Below are positions 46,920 to 59,949 of a stretch of 64,000 bases of DNA, in pieces (position 1 is the first letter of the stretch; each line of letters begins with the position of its first letter). A model generated the notes under the pieces. The model made no database searches and was not told where the DNA came from. It saw nothing but the letters and a program-made list of their open reading frames with translations. The position numbers and the translations under genes were made by a program. This stretch comes from Diospyros lotus (Eukaryota > Streptophyta > Magnoliopsida > Ericales > Ebenaceae): positions 26,632,366 through 26,696,365 of the forward strand of contig NC_068351.1 of the NCBI RefSeq assembly GCF_014633365.1, written 5' to 3'.

Positions 46920-47601
46920 GACAAAATAAGAATATAATGTTTGTTAGACAATGAGTTTCCAGGAAACTATCTTTAGGATAGTAATTTCCCCACTTAGGTG
47001 CAAATGGTTGATAGAAATTTTACCCCCAAGATGCAATACCTAACTTTAAGAAATCAAAATTACACTTTTTGATTTCTTCTACAATCAAGAACTCAACCCA
47101 ACAATGAGAGAATAGAGAGATAAATAATAGCAAATGAGTGAAGAAGAATAGATGGCTTGAAGTGTCTTTGCACCCCAAATGTCCACACTATTTATAGGCA
47201 TTGAATGAGTGCAACCAATAGATACCAAAATATTATAAATTACAACTTATTTGAAAGATCATGTCTATTAGAAATATACTCATCCATTAAAGAAATCACA
47301 TCCCTCCAATTTAAAAACATGTTCATTGAATTAAAAGACACATTGGTTCATTTTTTGGCTGTTGAAATTCCAATGTTCGGATAGGAAGTCGACTTCTAAA
47401 AGGTAGAAGTTGACTTCCAAGAGCAAAAGTCGACTTTCGCATGCCTTTAGCAGACCCAACATAGAACCATTTTTCCAGCATTCACAAAAGTTAACTTCCA
47501 CTCCCTAAAAGTCAACTTTCACTATGAACACTTCAAAAAAACATAAAAATAACAAGAATATCATTATTAGATAATACTAATATATACACTTATATATAAC
47601 A
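46920..47601 (-). repeat. 3' LTR of a minus-strand copia remnant (left end approximate)
   Basis: On the minus strand a polypurine tract AGTGGGGGATT (47602-47612) is followed by TGTTATATATAAGTG at 47601, the likely LTR start. The low-coordinate end is not resolved. AAAGTCGACTT-type inverted motifs recur between 47380 and 47520. Confidence 0.5.
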
Positions 47602-48239
47602 ATCCCCCACTTATTATCTAATAAAAATGAGAAAACTCAAAACGAAAGTTGTTAGGTATTTGTGTTACACATAACTAAAGGTGGCCAAGGCTTGAACCTT
47701 TAGAATGAATATGAATATAAAATTCACATTCATGCTACACACGAGTTCTTTGATTCTGTAATGGAAGCGCATTTTTTAATAGGCCTTGTGTTTCATTTTG
47801 ATTTAGCAAGTACTCTCGGATCTCACTAAAATCCTTAGAAAGTGACCTCTCACTTTCCTACTTGCATAGGCAGTCTCATAAGGAGTGTCCACAACCACTT
47901 TATCACTCCATTATAAGCTATGAGAACTGTTAAGAACTGAGTTCAACCTTCTCGTTGTGGAAATCAAAAGTGCATATAGCCAAACATGAGACATTAAAGG
48001 AACAGGGCTTACACATATTCATTTCACCCCTACTATTCCTTAAACATATTATGAACTTCAAATGTAACCTCAACGTTAGCATTTTAAGGATAGTTCTTGA
48101 TTGGATTACCCTTGAACTCTTATACACATTAATTTTCAGTAATAACCGACATTCACATGAAATAGTAGGATCCAAACAAGACTACCTCTTTAAATTGGTG
48201 ATAGTCCCATGTTCCTCGTGGCTTTTAAAATTTTCTCGC

Positions 48240-49090
48240 CTGATAAAGGCTTTGTAAGAGGATCTACAAGCATTTGATTCGTTGGAAGATATTCAATGCA
48301 TACTTTACCTTTTTAACACAATCCATCTTACTTTGAATCTACTTTTGTCTCATTGACACAATCTATATTAGATCCAAAGATAAGCAAATCATTAACATAT
48401 AAAGTTATTAGAACTTTATAGTCAACAACGCATTTAAAGAAAACACAACTTTCCACCTTACTACATTTAAAACCAATAGATTTAATTTATTTCTTAAACT
48501 TTACGAAATTTGCATACTTGAGCCAAATGCCCCATCTTGTCACATACAAAGCAAGGTCCCTTTTTTTTTCTTGTTAATACATTCCTTTCTATTATGAAAT
48601 TTGTTGTTCTTGGATTTTTTAAAATTTGGATGCGGAATTCTCAACATTATACACATTATCTTTATTAACAAGTAAATCTATCATTCTAGCCTCATTCTCA
48701 ATTTGAATATGTTGATCCAAATTTAGAGACTTTATCTTGTATTTTAACTTCTTTTGGTAATCTCCCCAAGAAGGTGGAAGCTTACCAATTATAATACTCT
48801 TGAAAAGTCTCAAAAATTGGTTCATTAACATCAGCACATTGAGAGACAATTTCATTAAGTTCATTGACTTGATCTATAACATGTTTAGAATAATTTATTT
48901 TAAAGTCAATGCACTTGTTAATTAGAAATGACTTATTACCAGCATCCTCATTGATATACCTCCTCTCAATAGCAACCCATAATTTATAGGCAAGAAAGCA
49001 GTGGTAGAAGACGTTAAAGACTGCATTGCTCATTGCATTAAGGATCATAGAACGACAGACAAAGTCATCTTCTACCCATTTGTGTTGAGC
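48240..49090 (-). pseudogene. Copia gag and pol remnants with a large internal deletion
   Basis: On the minus strand Gag (UBN2) shows MILNAMSNAVFNVFYH, RYINEDAGNKSFLINK and KLPPSWGDYQKKLKYK, followed by a CX2CX4HX4C knuckle (CFVCDKMGHLAQVC, 48553-48512). Next comes an RT scrap with LYVNDLLIFGS (about 48430-48340), YVDD changed to YVND, then the pol C-terminus YLPTNQMLVDPLTKPL (about 48305-48245). Protease, integrase and most of RT are missing between knuckle and RT, so several kilobases were deleted. Confidence 0.85.
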
Positions 49091-50636
49091 AGGAGTGAGT
49101 GGCTATTCATTGCTCCCATCTTGTGGATATGGTGAAAGGAAACAAGAGCCCAAGGCCAAAAACCAACCACGTGTTGATCAATGCAAGGATCTATAGGTTT
49201 TAAAAACTTTTCAAAACCAAAACATACATTAGAGAAGCGGAAAAGCGGAAGCAAAAAATGATCCTTGCAAGACTCGATATTAATCATCCATATGCATCAA
49301 AGGGAAAATAATGCCATAGGGGGTTTTCGATATAGCTTTCAACGAAGGTCAATGTCGGTTATCCCGAAAGAAGTGCTCCTCCTCCTTGTTGTCCAATGAG
49401 CTCACTTAAACCAACTGCTACGTCGGGCGACCACCCCGCATCCTCAAGTGTGGAGGACCTAGTCGGTCCACGCCTGAGTTGATCTCAAAATCCTCCAACA
49501 GAGGCGTGCTAGGACCCTCTCGATGGAGGTGATCCGAAACTCTCTTGTGGTTCCTTTTTGGTTGCTTGGTGGCTATCCAATAGCCTACCTAAATGGGAGA
49601 AAAGAGGAACTAGCTACACCAAAAAACTTGGAGAAAAAACAAGAAAAATGGATGTAGATATGAAAGGAATAAGATGAAACAGGTCAACAATGAGACAGAG
49701 AGAGAGAATTGGAGAGTTGCAAAAAAAGGTTTCCTCTTCTAATCCAAAATCCCCTTTTTCATCTGCTCCCAAAATCCCTTATTGTCCACGCCTCCCCTCG
49801 TTGTCCACACCCATTTCCATCATGCCTTTTGTCAATGCATTAAATGCTTTAACGAGACAAAGCAACGAAAGTTCGTTCGACTAAAGTCATCCATAAACTC
49901 ACGGATCAAGTTTGGTTGACTGGGTTGAGCATTTCGGTCGACCTAAGCCGATTAGACCTTAGTACCCATGTTCAGTTGACCTAAGTTGGGCAGCTTCACC
50001 AACTTTGATTATATTGTATTTTGACCTCGCTATTATCCAATAATAACCCTTGCACTATCCAATAATGCAACCAATGCCTCTTGCTATCCAATAGCAATCT
50101 TCTATATCGATAGATCCATGAGTCCAACACATAATGGCAACCAGCATTACTGTCCTACAACAACGAGGAACACGCTAAGAGAAACTAATCACTAATTAGG
50201 TTCATTACTCGGTATGTGTGTGACTTTCTAGATTCACATCCATGTAGCAATCAAGACACATCAACTCCGTAGCGTCGGTCGATCCCATCGACTTACTAAG
50301 AGGATCTATCAAATCCTCAAAGTAACCTGAAAGATCCTAACTATCCTCTAGCCAAGACTTAGGACGATCCTAATGGCAATGAAGTCTAACTTCATATAAA
50401 CCTATTAAGGCTCCTCAATTACCATGCACTATAATTCTTCCATTGACTAACATCCTGACCGAGTGAGATTCATGGAATGATTAAACTCACAAGATAAAAT
50501 ATTTATGATAGATCCAGTACGATATGATATAGTTAGCACATCAGATCCAATTTGACATTGGAACTCTTTCTAATCTCATGCTCACCCTACCCAAGGGATT
50601 TCCAATCACAATCACTAACATGGACCACATAGGATA
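49091..50636. other. Noncoding, LTR-like sequence
   Basis: This may hold the 5' LTR of the copia remnant (49180-49570 resembles 46150-46620 and 61590-61970). The block 50030-50140 has short CCAATA-rich repeats (TATCCAATA). No gene is seen. Confidence 0.4.
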
Positions 50637-51840
50637 TGTAACACCCCACTTTTCCCAAGCGTGCGTTAATTCGGGATTTCAAGAATTTTTTTTTTTCAAC
50701 ATACACTCAACATAAATCATTCCTAACAATCCTGTTCTACCTTCTCAGCGTATCAAACTTAATAATCAATAAGCTAAGACAGGTAATATCATCATAAATG
50801 CGGAAGCAAGATCAAAATCTCAAATGATACATAACCGTAATTCCTTTATTCATAATATAAAATTCATACCATTGTTTGACATGACATCTTCTAAATAAAA
50901 TACATAGAGATTCATCTCTCAACAACATCTAAACACCTCAGACATAGTCAAAGATATGCTAAGGATCACCTATACAATCAACGGCTACATCTCGATGATC
51001 TTTTTTCCCTTGGCACCACTGCTTTCACCTAGAACATTTGAATATTCCAAGAATATAGTCCAAATTAGATGCTGAATCATCTAAGTGAGAAAACAAAAAA
51101 AAATTCATGAATGTATGCAAAACCATGAACAACTGACATATCCTGACATGTCCCATCCCAAGAGAATCTCATACAGCGCTTAACCCATACCACGGGGAAA
51201 GATCAATCTCTCTAAAGACAACATAACCACATCGACCATTGGCATAACACAATCCTACTTAAGAGGGGTAACATCAATGCAAGAACTCAAGTATCACCCC
51301 GCTATCATGTTAGGCATTACGTTCCCACTCAAAAGCATTCTGGATCTCAAAACAACCCTGGCTACAAGAGGATCACAACAACATTATCCCTAGAATCAAT
51401 GTCCACCTCGAAAAATAATGCTATTACTCAAAGGAACCTGGAGTGGTGTCCATTCTCAGCCCACGCCATAAGTGGGCATTACTCCTTGGCACGCATCCCT
51501 AGTGCTATCACTCAAGTGCTATATCCCAGGTTAACATCCCACATCCCACATGGAGAACACATAAACATGCTAATGCCACAACACATAACATGCATCATAT
51601 AAAATCAATATTTTAATGCATGTATTTTAATGCACGAAATTCAATGCACATGTATGAAATATTTTAAAACGAACCTCCCACATGAAACCAACCATTCATA
51701 GGTTAAACAATTTGCATGAAATCAAATCAAGTATAGGGTCAAACCACCCATAATAAACCAAGTTAAAGTAGAAACTCCCACCTTGAATATACTTAGAATA
51801 CCTCGATTCTCATGCCAGACCTCAATAATGGTACTTGTTC
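50637..51840 (-). repeat. Partial gypsy LTR related to element W
   Basis: On the minus strand it ends GGGGTGTTACA at 50637. The 230 bp before that parallel the W LTR end, for example GCTTCCGCATTTATGATGATATTACCTGTCTTAGC versus its counterpart near 27437 (compared in short blocks). The upstream limit is not visible. Confidence 0.6.
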
Positions 51841-52610
51841 CTTCCTGAACAAGAGAGGACGATCGAAGGCGGGGCAGGGGCTCCGGCTACGAGCTTGTCC
51901 GGGGGGTGGCTAGCCTGCAAGCACTCTGACAGTCGAGTGAATAAAAGAGTAAGGAAATGCAGTGTATCAATAGGTCAGGGATCAGAACATACCTTGGCTC
52001 TGAAGAGAGCTGGTTGATATAAAAGGAGGAGACGTCCTCCTGCATGCATGAGTTATGCGTTTGCAGGTTCCCAGGTGGAAGCATGGTGTCGACGAGACCC
52101 TCATTAATGAAGATGGGATCTGAGACAGCTGCGCGGATATCCAGTGAGAGTCGCAATGATGTCGTGGCAGGAAGGCACTGGGCTAAGGCTGGGTCTAGAA
52201 TGGATACCAGATTGGGCCGAGATTGGGCATAAGGAGAGTGTCGAGATTGGGCCTGAGGAGAGGGCCGAGATTGAACCTGAGGAGAAGCCCGAGATTGGGC
52301 CCAGACGACCCACAGCCCCCTAGGTCGGATGCTCGAGAAGCGAGCGTTCGAGCTAGAGAAGGCGAAGCCTGGACGATTTTGCTGCATAAGCCAGTTTTGG
52401 AGAGCTGGATGTCTGATTCGAGGCATGACTTTGGGGTCGAGCCTAGGTAGATTCAAGATCCGGCGTGCCTATCTGATCCACAGCATGACTTGAGAGCGAA
52501 AGTTAGACCAAGGCGGGCTCGAGGTCCTCTACACCTGTCTGATATAAGGCGTGACTCAATAGGGTCGAGGAAGCTTCGAGGCCTTAGAAGAATGACGAGG
52601 CTGTGCTCGA
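51841..52610. other. Unassigned sequence with a 24-bp repeat
   Basis: A minus-strand frame of 189 codons (52456-51887) includes 8-residue repeats (AQSRASPQ-type). They are encoded by four 24-bp units starting near 52221, 52245, 52269 and 52293. No family is recognised. It interrupts or replaces the region downstream of the gag start of element Z. Confidence 0.4.
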
Positions 52611-52613
52611 GGT

Positions 52614-52905
52614 TCACGTCAGTCTGGGTCCTGAGCACGATGAGTGAAGGACCAAGGCAGGAGTGACTGGCTTATTGCCACTACTACCTCCTACTTCTTG
52701 GGGAACTAGTGATTCCCTTACCTGATTAGTAACTAGGGTATCTATCACCCTTATCAATCCTGCTAACATACCTCGCATCTCAACTATTCGCTGCCGTAGA
52801 TCTCGACTAGACTCTCCTGGTGAGCCTGGTGTGGACACTAGAACCTCGTCCTGCATAGAAGTAGCCTGACTGCGAGTACGGGGTCATCTACCTCTATTAC
52901 TCATC
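52614..52905 (-). pseudogene. Gypsy gag N-terminal fragment (element Z)
   Basis: Reading down from the primer binding site, a start near 52903 (MSNRGR) is followed by a stop, then an open part to 52614 (MQDEVLVSTPGSPGESS...RGMLAGLIRVIDTL). This looks like the N-terminus of a Tekay/Del-type Gag. The rest of the element is missing. Confidence 0.55.
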
Positions 52906-53025
52906 TTTCTGCATCACCACTTAGGGTTAGAATACTGCTAATTAGGCCAACATGTCTAACTGATGGACACAAGTCCTAACTCTACCCAACATTCTATGTG
53001 TGTACGGGAGACTCCTCAAAACACC

Positions 53026-53037
53026 GCTCTGATACCA
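53026..53037 (-). other. Primer binding site of element Z (iMet)
   Basis: The minus strand reads TGGTATCAGAGC four bases after the LTR end, which fixes the strand of element Z. Confidence 0.88.
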
Positions 53038-54026
53038 ATGCTGTAACACCCCCTCTCCTAAAACTGCCCAAGAAGAGGTGCTACTAGGGAAAATAAAATT
53101 AACCGATAAACTGAAATCTGATACCATGACTGAACATCTCAATCAACTGGAATAAAAACTCTGAGTAAGGGACAATCCCTCAACTGAAATATAAAATAGA
53201 TCTAAACTGAGAAAACACTATGAAACTCAACAGACTCCCAAGCATCTTTTATCTTGAGCGGCTCCACGTACACACACTACTAAACACTGCTGCTAGGCCC
53301 CACATCTGATACTCCCCTGCTAGAATCTGGAGGGGTGAAGAGTACAAGGTGAGCTACAAAATCTCAGCAAGTAATAAGATGGAAAGAATACTGAAGCTGA
53401 ATCGAAGAATATCGATACTGATAAATAGCTGACTGAACTTGTACTGGATAATCACTGTCTGATTGCATTCATAAAAATGTAATGCACATAAACTGTAAAT
53501 TAAATGCAGGTATGCAAGTTTGGCTCATAAGCCCACATAATCTGATAAAACATACCTGATTGATTTGAAACCTGCATACATAAAAACTGTAAGCACATAC
53601 TGTGGGCAAAGCCCCTAGCCCCCTGGTTGCCACCAGGCGAGCAACTCATAAACTGAGCTGAACTGAAACTGATGGGATCCCCGTGGACTAAGCCGCCTAG
53701 CGCGCATAATGCAATGCAATGCTCACATAAATGTTGGCACACGATATATAGTGCTCCATATAAAGTCATGCTCAATGCTCATACCAAAATGTATGCACAT
53801 AATCTCACAAAATAATGCTGATCATGTTATAATAATCCTGAACATGATATGATCTTCATCTATATGTTAGAATACAAAGATTCAATGAACTATGATTTAA
53901 GGTATGGGTATGATTAACTTGTCATGTTCTGGCTTATGAATTCAATGTTGGAAGGTATTAAATACATTAATTGAATTAAACTTGAATTAGGACTCACTGG
54001 AAGCTAAATTGGATTTCTGGAAAAGT

Positions 54027-54362
54027 CATTCAGATATCAGGAAGGATATCCGGATATGATGAAAGACATCCGGATATGAAGAAGGCTCATGAGGATACAC
54101 TGACATTCAAAGCAGAAGCTATTCGGATATGCTGGGAAGTATTCAGATATGAACTAGGACATCTGGATATGATTCTGGTCATCCGGATATCTCACTGATG
54201 CATTAGGATATAACTGGGGACTATTCGAATGAAAAATTCAACTTTTGAGGGAGGCATCCGGATATTATCTTAACCTTTTCGGATATATAAACAAACCATC
54301 TGGATATCATACTCGAAGAACTTTAGATACATCCGGATACGATACAAGGTATCCGGATATTA
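54027..54362. repeat. Cluster of CCGGATAT motifs
   Basis: ATCCGGATAT or close variants (TTCGGATAT, ATCTGGATAT, TTCAGATAT) occur about 14 times at irregular spacing of roughly 15-30 bp, directly before the minisatellite in the Z LTR. Confidence 0.75.
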
Positions 54363-54375
54363 GAACTTAGAGTAA

Positions 54376-54830
54376 TAGAACTTGTAATCCAAAATGGATA
54401 AAGATTAATAGAACTTGCAATCCAAAATGGATAAGGATTAATGGAACTTGCAATCCAAAATGGGTGAGGATTAATGGAACTTGCAATCCAAAATGGATGA
54501 GGATTAATAGAACTTGCAATCCAAAATGGATAAGAATTAATGAAACTTGCAATCCAAAATGGATAAGGATTAATGGAACTTGGATTAATGGAACTTGCAA
54601 TCCAAAATGGATAAGGATTAATGAAACTTGCAATCCAAAATGGATGAAGATTAATGGAACTTGCAATCCAAAATGGATGAGGATTAATGGAACTTGCAAT
54701 CCAAAATGGATGAGGATTAATAGAACTTGCAATCCAAAATGGTTAAGGATTAATGAAACTTGCAATCCAAAATGGATAAGGAGTAATAGAACTTGCAATC
54801 CAAAATGGATAAGGAGTAATAGAACTTACT
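54376..54830. repeat. 33-bp minisatellite, about 13 copies
   Basis: The unit is GAACTTGCAATCC + AAAATGGATAAGGATTAATA. It repeats with little variation, with one partial-unit duplication near 54577. The period is a multiple of three, so frames stay open on both strands (11-residue repeats such as RINGTCNPKWM). There is no sign that these are real proteins. Confidence 0.93.
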
Positions 54831-55601
54831 CATAACTTCACTGTTATACGCATATATATATATACGTCTCTGCTTACTGATATAAATCTGAAAACTACAA
54901 CAAAGAACTGGAATAATCTGAAATCAAAACTGATATGAACCTGTAATGGAAGGGATTACAGGAAGAATACTTGTCTGATAGAACTCTCTAATCGAACTCT
55001 GGAGCGATCCTGAAGACTCTAGCAAGCCTCTGCTATCTCTTGGCCTTTCTGTTCTTCACACGACGTGAAGAAAAGCTAAGCTAATGGGCTCTATATATAG
55101 ACATAAAATCCTAGATCTCTTTCCTTTTATAACTTGGAATCCCTCTCTCAATTGAACTTGAAGACTCTCAAAACCTTCTCCTATTAGGATTAGGAGACTC
55201 TTAATCCAAATCCATCTCATACATGGATTCTCATTCTTCTTTAAATACATAGCCCCACTTAATTAATAATAATACAAAAATTATTATTAAAACTCTCAAA
55301 TAATAATAAAACTCCAAAATCACCTTCATGCCCTTGCATTTAATTTCCAAAATAAATAACTAGAATTAAATGCTCTTTAAATGTTATTTATATACTATTC
55401 TCTCAATTAAAAATCTAAATTGCCACCTTGGCAAATTCCTTTAACTCCAACATTAAAAAGAAATAAACGCTACTCTTTTCCTTCAAAATCTCTAAATTGT
55501 CACATTAAATAATTAATTGGCAAAAATCGCTTAATCAAATACTTCAACAATTAATTAAATCATTCTTGAATAAATACTGGGCCCTCTAATGGGTCGTTAC
55601 A

Positions 55602-58238
55602 AAGAAGGTGATGGATCCTTGAGATTGAGAATGCCCATGAGAAGGGTATTTTGGTAATTTGGATGGAGAAGTCCAATAAAGGGTATTTTGATAAATTAAA
55701 AATAATTCCTATGTGAAATTAGGTGTGTAAGTGAATGAAATCCCAATTTGGTATTTATGTGGAGATATATGGGATTAATAAATTCTCAAAGGGTATTTTG
55801 GGAATTTTTGAATTTAATTCCATAGAGGAAATTAATTATGGAAAATAGGAAAAATGGAGAATATGAAATTATTGGAGGAAATAATTATTTTTCCCTAAAT
55901 TGGTGAATAAATGTGGTAATGCCACATGGATGGAGGAGATTAGAACTTAGAAGCCAAGGTTAGTGTCTTGTAATGACACTTGGCATTTTGTGGTCCAAGT
56001 TAAATGGAGAGATTAAATTAAATGCTAAAAGAAATTCTAATTAGTCTTTCAAGCATTTAATGTAGAGTATGATTATGGAGAATTAAATAAATCCAAAGGA
56101 AAATGGGAAATTAGTCTCCCATTAATGATGGAAAATTGTGGGATTTATTAAATGGGAAATAAATGTTTTATGTCTCTCAAATGTGATGGGTGAAAATAGT
56201 CCCATTAATTTAAATGGGAAAGAAATGAAAAATTGGAAGGATGAGATTGATTCTTGGAATTGAAAATGATCTAAGGGCCACCATTTAGTCTTGAAGGTTG
56301 GCAAGGATTGCCAACATATTAATGATTTAATTTAAAGACTAATTTTGGAGGGCTAAGATTAATTCCTTGAAAGGCACATGGATTGTGCTTCCTTTTAAGG
56401 GTGGAGATTAAGTCTTGTAAAGGCAAAATAATTCAATGGTTGAAATTTAAAGAAAGGAAATGGCATGGATTGTGTTTCTTCCAAGAGAGATGTATTTAAT
56501 CCAAAGAGATGGATGGTTAGGATTTTCTCTCAAAAAGCAATTGGAAATCAAAGGCTAAGATGAAGTCTTGAAATGGAGATTTCAAGACAAGAGTAGTATT
56601 TAAAGGGAAAGTAAACCCTTGTCTCAAATTTTGCCATTTCAAAGAGAGAAAGAAAGTGAGAGAAATGAAGGAGTTGTCTTCCAATGAGAAGAAAAGAGAG
56701 AAGAAGATGAAGAAGGAAGGAAAGAAAGAGAGAGAAAGAAGTCTTCCATGGAGGGAAAAGTGAAGAAGAAGGAGAAGAGAATCAAGGTAAGTTATATTTT
56801 CTTATTCTCTTTAATTAGTGTTCTTGTATGCAAAGTGAGTGAATCCTTGTTTGAATGCCATCTTAGATGGGAGAAAATGAAGAATGGAAGGTTCAAGAAT
56901 GAGGTAAGGGATGGCCCCTTGTGGTGGAGGCCTTGCATTGCATTGTAAGTAGGTTGCATAAATTTTTATGTATCTCTTTGCATGCTTTACTTGTACATGA
57001 GACCTATGGCCATGGGGGTGGGAAAGAAGTGGTAGGTTGATGCCTCAAACCATGTTGGGTTGTGAGGATGAAATAACCTAACCATGCTTGCATGCATTTG
57101 CCATTACATAGATTTGTTATACTTGTATTTACTTTGCATATGCACCCTTACTGAGCTTTGTGGCTCATGAGGTTTTATCCTCCCCTTGTAGGTTGTTTTA
57201 TGTCAAGAGAAAAAGGGAAAGTTGCAAGCTTGTGGCTGGAAGCTCTTGGTGTATATTTCCTTTATTTTTGTTGTAAAGTTAAGGCTTAAAGAAGCCTAGG
57301 CATGTGATTATTTTATTTGTGACCTTATGGCTTAGGGAAGCCTATTTGTTGTTGTTAATCATGTGTGGTATTTATATATGAATGTTGTTATGTGAGCAAC
57401 AATAGGTTGTGTAAGGCTCATGTGTGAAATGGAAGGAGATTTTGATGTATGTTATGTATTCATCAAAGAGGTGGATTAAGCCTTAATTATGGAGAATTAG
57501 AGGCAAAATCAGGATGAATGTGAAGTATTTTTTATTAATTTCAATTCTGGAAAAATTGGGTTAGGAAGCCCAAATATATATAAAAAAAAAAAAAAAAAAA
57601 AAAAAAAGGGTGAAGAGGCAGCAGCAACCCCGCGCTCGCATGCAGGGCTGTTTGGGCGGCCGGGCGCACTCGGGCAGGGTCGCGCGCGCGCGTGCGGGCA
57701 GGCACGCAGCATGCGCGGCCAGAGCCCAGCGAGGCCCCGCGCGAGCCCCGCCGACCAAATTTTTTTAAAAATTTTGGAATTTTGGGGAATTAAGGGGCAT
57801 TTCTAAATTGATTTTGGGCTCCGGAGGAATTTTCAAAATAAAGGGATTTTTCGGGCATTTTTGGAGAAAATGCCGAAATTTTGGAAAACTAAAAAATTAT
57901 GAGTTTTTCCTCCTAAATTGGTAATCAATCAATGGATTGATTTAAATGGTGATTTTTATGGAGCCCAGTAAAATTCTTAGTCGGAAAAAGAATTTAAAAT
58001 GATTGAGAAAATGGCAGTTGGGCGTCTTCATGAGTTTTCTTTTCAACCGAATGCGGTGTGGTTGAAGCCCAATTCTGCTAGGGAATCCTGGGGTTTGAGG
58101 GAAGGGAAGGACGAGCCTAGTTCCCACCTAGAGTGTTTCGTCTTGAAACATGGTCCACCCTTCACCAAAGGCTGGGCAGGTGGACAATTCGGGTATTTAT
58201 TCATGAGTAACACCCATAAGTGGGAGCGGGGCGTTACA
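55602..58238 (+). repeat. Gypsy LTR Y2 (5' end cut by element Z)
   Basis: This LTR is related to Y1 in the opposite orientation. It shares CCTTACTGAGC...GGCTCATGAGG (57146), the block around GGCCATGGGGGTGGGAAAG (57009) and the end GGGAGCGGGGCGTTACA. The first ~70 bp are missing at the junction with Z. A run of about 29 A (57579-57607) is followed by a GC-rich block. Confidence 0.75.
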
Positions 58239-58239
58239 T

Positions 58240-58424
58240 CGACCTAGGTCTGGAGCACTATAAACGGGGACCGAGGCAGGCGCGAGGTCCTGTGACGGAC
58301 CGCGTCGACCTAGGTCCAAAGCACTGCAAACGAGGATCGACGTAGGCTCGAGGTCTTGTGACGGACCACATCGACCTAGGTCTGAAGCACTGCAAATGGG
58401 GACCGAGGCAGGCTCAAGGTCCTG
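58240..58424. repeat. 66-bp tandem repeat, 2.8 copies
   Basis: Units starting CGACCTAGGTC at 58240, 58306 and 58372 are exactly 66 bp apart. The array begins one base after the LTR Y2 end. GGCTCGAGGTC-like text near 52500 may be distantly related. Confidence 0.9.
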
Positions 58425-59655
58425 CTAATAGTTGTCTTCACAGAGGATTGCTATATATCTACTCCTATATTTTGAGCTGCTTAGTAGTAACTAAGGGTTG
58501 ACAGTATGCTCTTGCATCATCCTTCACGTCAAACAGTGGTTCAAAATATGAGTATGTAAATGCATTCTTAGCAATTATTTAGGGGAGTAATCGGGTGTCT
58601 TGATCACAAATGTCAACATTCGCGTCAAAATCCAAGTAATGCTTAGAAAAGAAAAAGAAAAAACAAAACTCATCCCTATTATTCCTTATGTTTGTAGTAG
58701 TGAAGATAAGTGATTGCAAGAAAGCTATTGCATGATTTAACTGTGTTGGTTGCAAGGTTTCATGAGTTAGTTTTGAAGCTTGGATAGATGTGAAAGTGAT
58801 GATTTCGCATGACTAATTCTTTCAATTAATGTTTTTGGATTTAGAGTTGATATGATAATAAGGCGGGTAATCAATTTCGAGATTAATTATGCATTGATAT
58901 GTTATTGAATTCTTGATTTTGGCATAGCGTGAAAATGAAATGTTTATAGTTTTTCGGACCGTCACAGGACCTCACAGGACTACAAACAGCTTCCAATGAC
59001 TACGAACAACTATATTTCTCTTGAAGTTTTTGGTTGCTTATAAATGCAACTCAAGTATGATCAAAAAGAGGATAATGGATGGAAATGAGTTGATTTAAAT
59101 AATGAAATAAGTGAAGTGACGTTACAAATTATTTCTATTCTTCTCCATTGTATTTGTGCTTTAATTTTTCTCTCTCCAAGGCTTTGCTCTATCTTTGTAA
59201 ATTTATTTTCAAGCCTTGTATTTTATTTTTGAGAGATCATTGTAACTAAGATTATTCTACTCTTAGATTTTCTCTCTTGTTCACTATTGTATTTTCTTTT
59301 CCAAGCTTGTGAAGCTTAAGGGCCTATCCATTATTAGTAGGAGGTTTGTATTTCCTAGTCTTGAACTAGAGAGCCTACTTGGGTTCAAGTAGGAGGTTAT
59401 AGTGGATTGGTTTACAAAATTCTTAGTGAGGAGTTGTGGTAATGGATTAGGGTTGGTTTGAGTCGAACCACTATAAATCCTTGTATTCATCTTTTGCTTA
59501 TGCTTTTTGTTTCATTTATTGTTCTAAGCTTTTCAATAATCCTCACTTGTATTGAAATTTTATTTTTCATCAAAAGGATTTCAAGTTTCAAACTAAATTT
59601 TTAAATTACCCAATTCACCTCCCTTCTTGGGTGTGTGCCATAGCATTTCAAACCT
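58425..59655. other. AT-rich noncoding sequence with a copia-LTR-like end
   Basis: No gene is seen. The part 59330-59640 (GTTTGAGTCGAACCAC, CCCAATTCACCTCCC, TTCTTGGGTGTGTGCC) resembles the downstream part of plant copia LTRs. It abuts the aORF homologue at about 59656. Confidence 0.45.
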
Positions 59656-59806
59656 ATCAAGTCTAATGAGCCTCCTAGAACTTCTATCTGAGGATAGATT
59701 GAGAAGGGACCTCCTACATTGCCTCAACAACCTTCAGCTCCTCCTACAACTCACGTCCTTGTAGAGGAAGAGGCCACCCCCTTATAGGAGTAACCAACTC
59801 TTGAGG

Positions 59807-59949
59807 GTTTGGATCTCCCAACTACACTTTTTCCTTTTTTTTCTCTTCCAATTTTTAGTTATAATTGCGGTTTTCTTAGGTTTCTATTTTGTTTGGCTCC
59901 CTTCGTGTTCTTACTGGATTATAACTATGGGTATTCCTTCTTTTTGTAG
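59807..59949 (+). other. Intron 1 of the second aORF copy
   Basis: The 143-bp intron starts TTGAGG/GTTTGGATCTCCC and ends CTTCTTTTTGTAG, phase 1, the same as intron 1 of the Tat copy. Confidence 0.75.

Larger units (their letters stand above)
53042..55601 (-). repeat. 5' LTR of gypsy element Z
   Basis: On the minus strand this 2560-bp LTR runs from TGTAACGACCCATTAG (55601) to GGGGGTGTTACA (53042), followed by a primer binding site. It contains the 33-bp minisatellite and the CCGGATAT cluster. It appears inserted into LTR Y2. No matching 3' LTR is visible, so the element is truncated or rearranged. Confidence 0.75.

Noticed and set aside
51887..52456. Minus-strand 189-codon frame as a gene
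   Set aside because: It is driven by a 24-bp repeat with SPQ-type units and has no recognisable domain; kept only as an unassigned region.
54376..54830. Possible CRISPR-like array
   Set aside because: Units are contiguous with no variable spacers, the setting is a plant LTR, and no cas genes are present.
54367..54835. Open frames on both strands with 11-residue repeats
   Set aside because: They result from a 33-bp minisatellite whose period is a multiple of three; both strands being open shows this is not coding selection.
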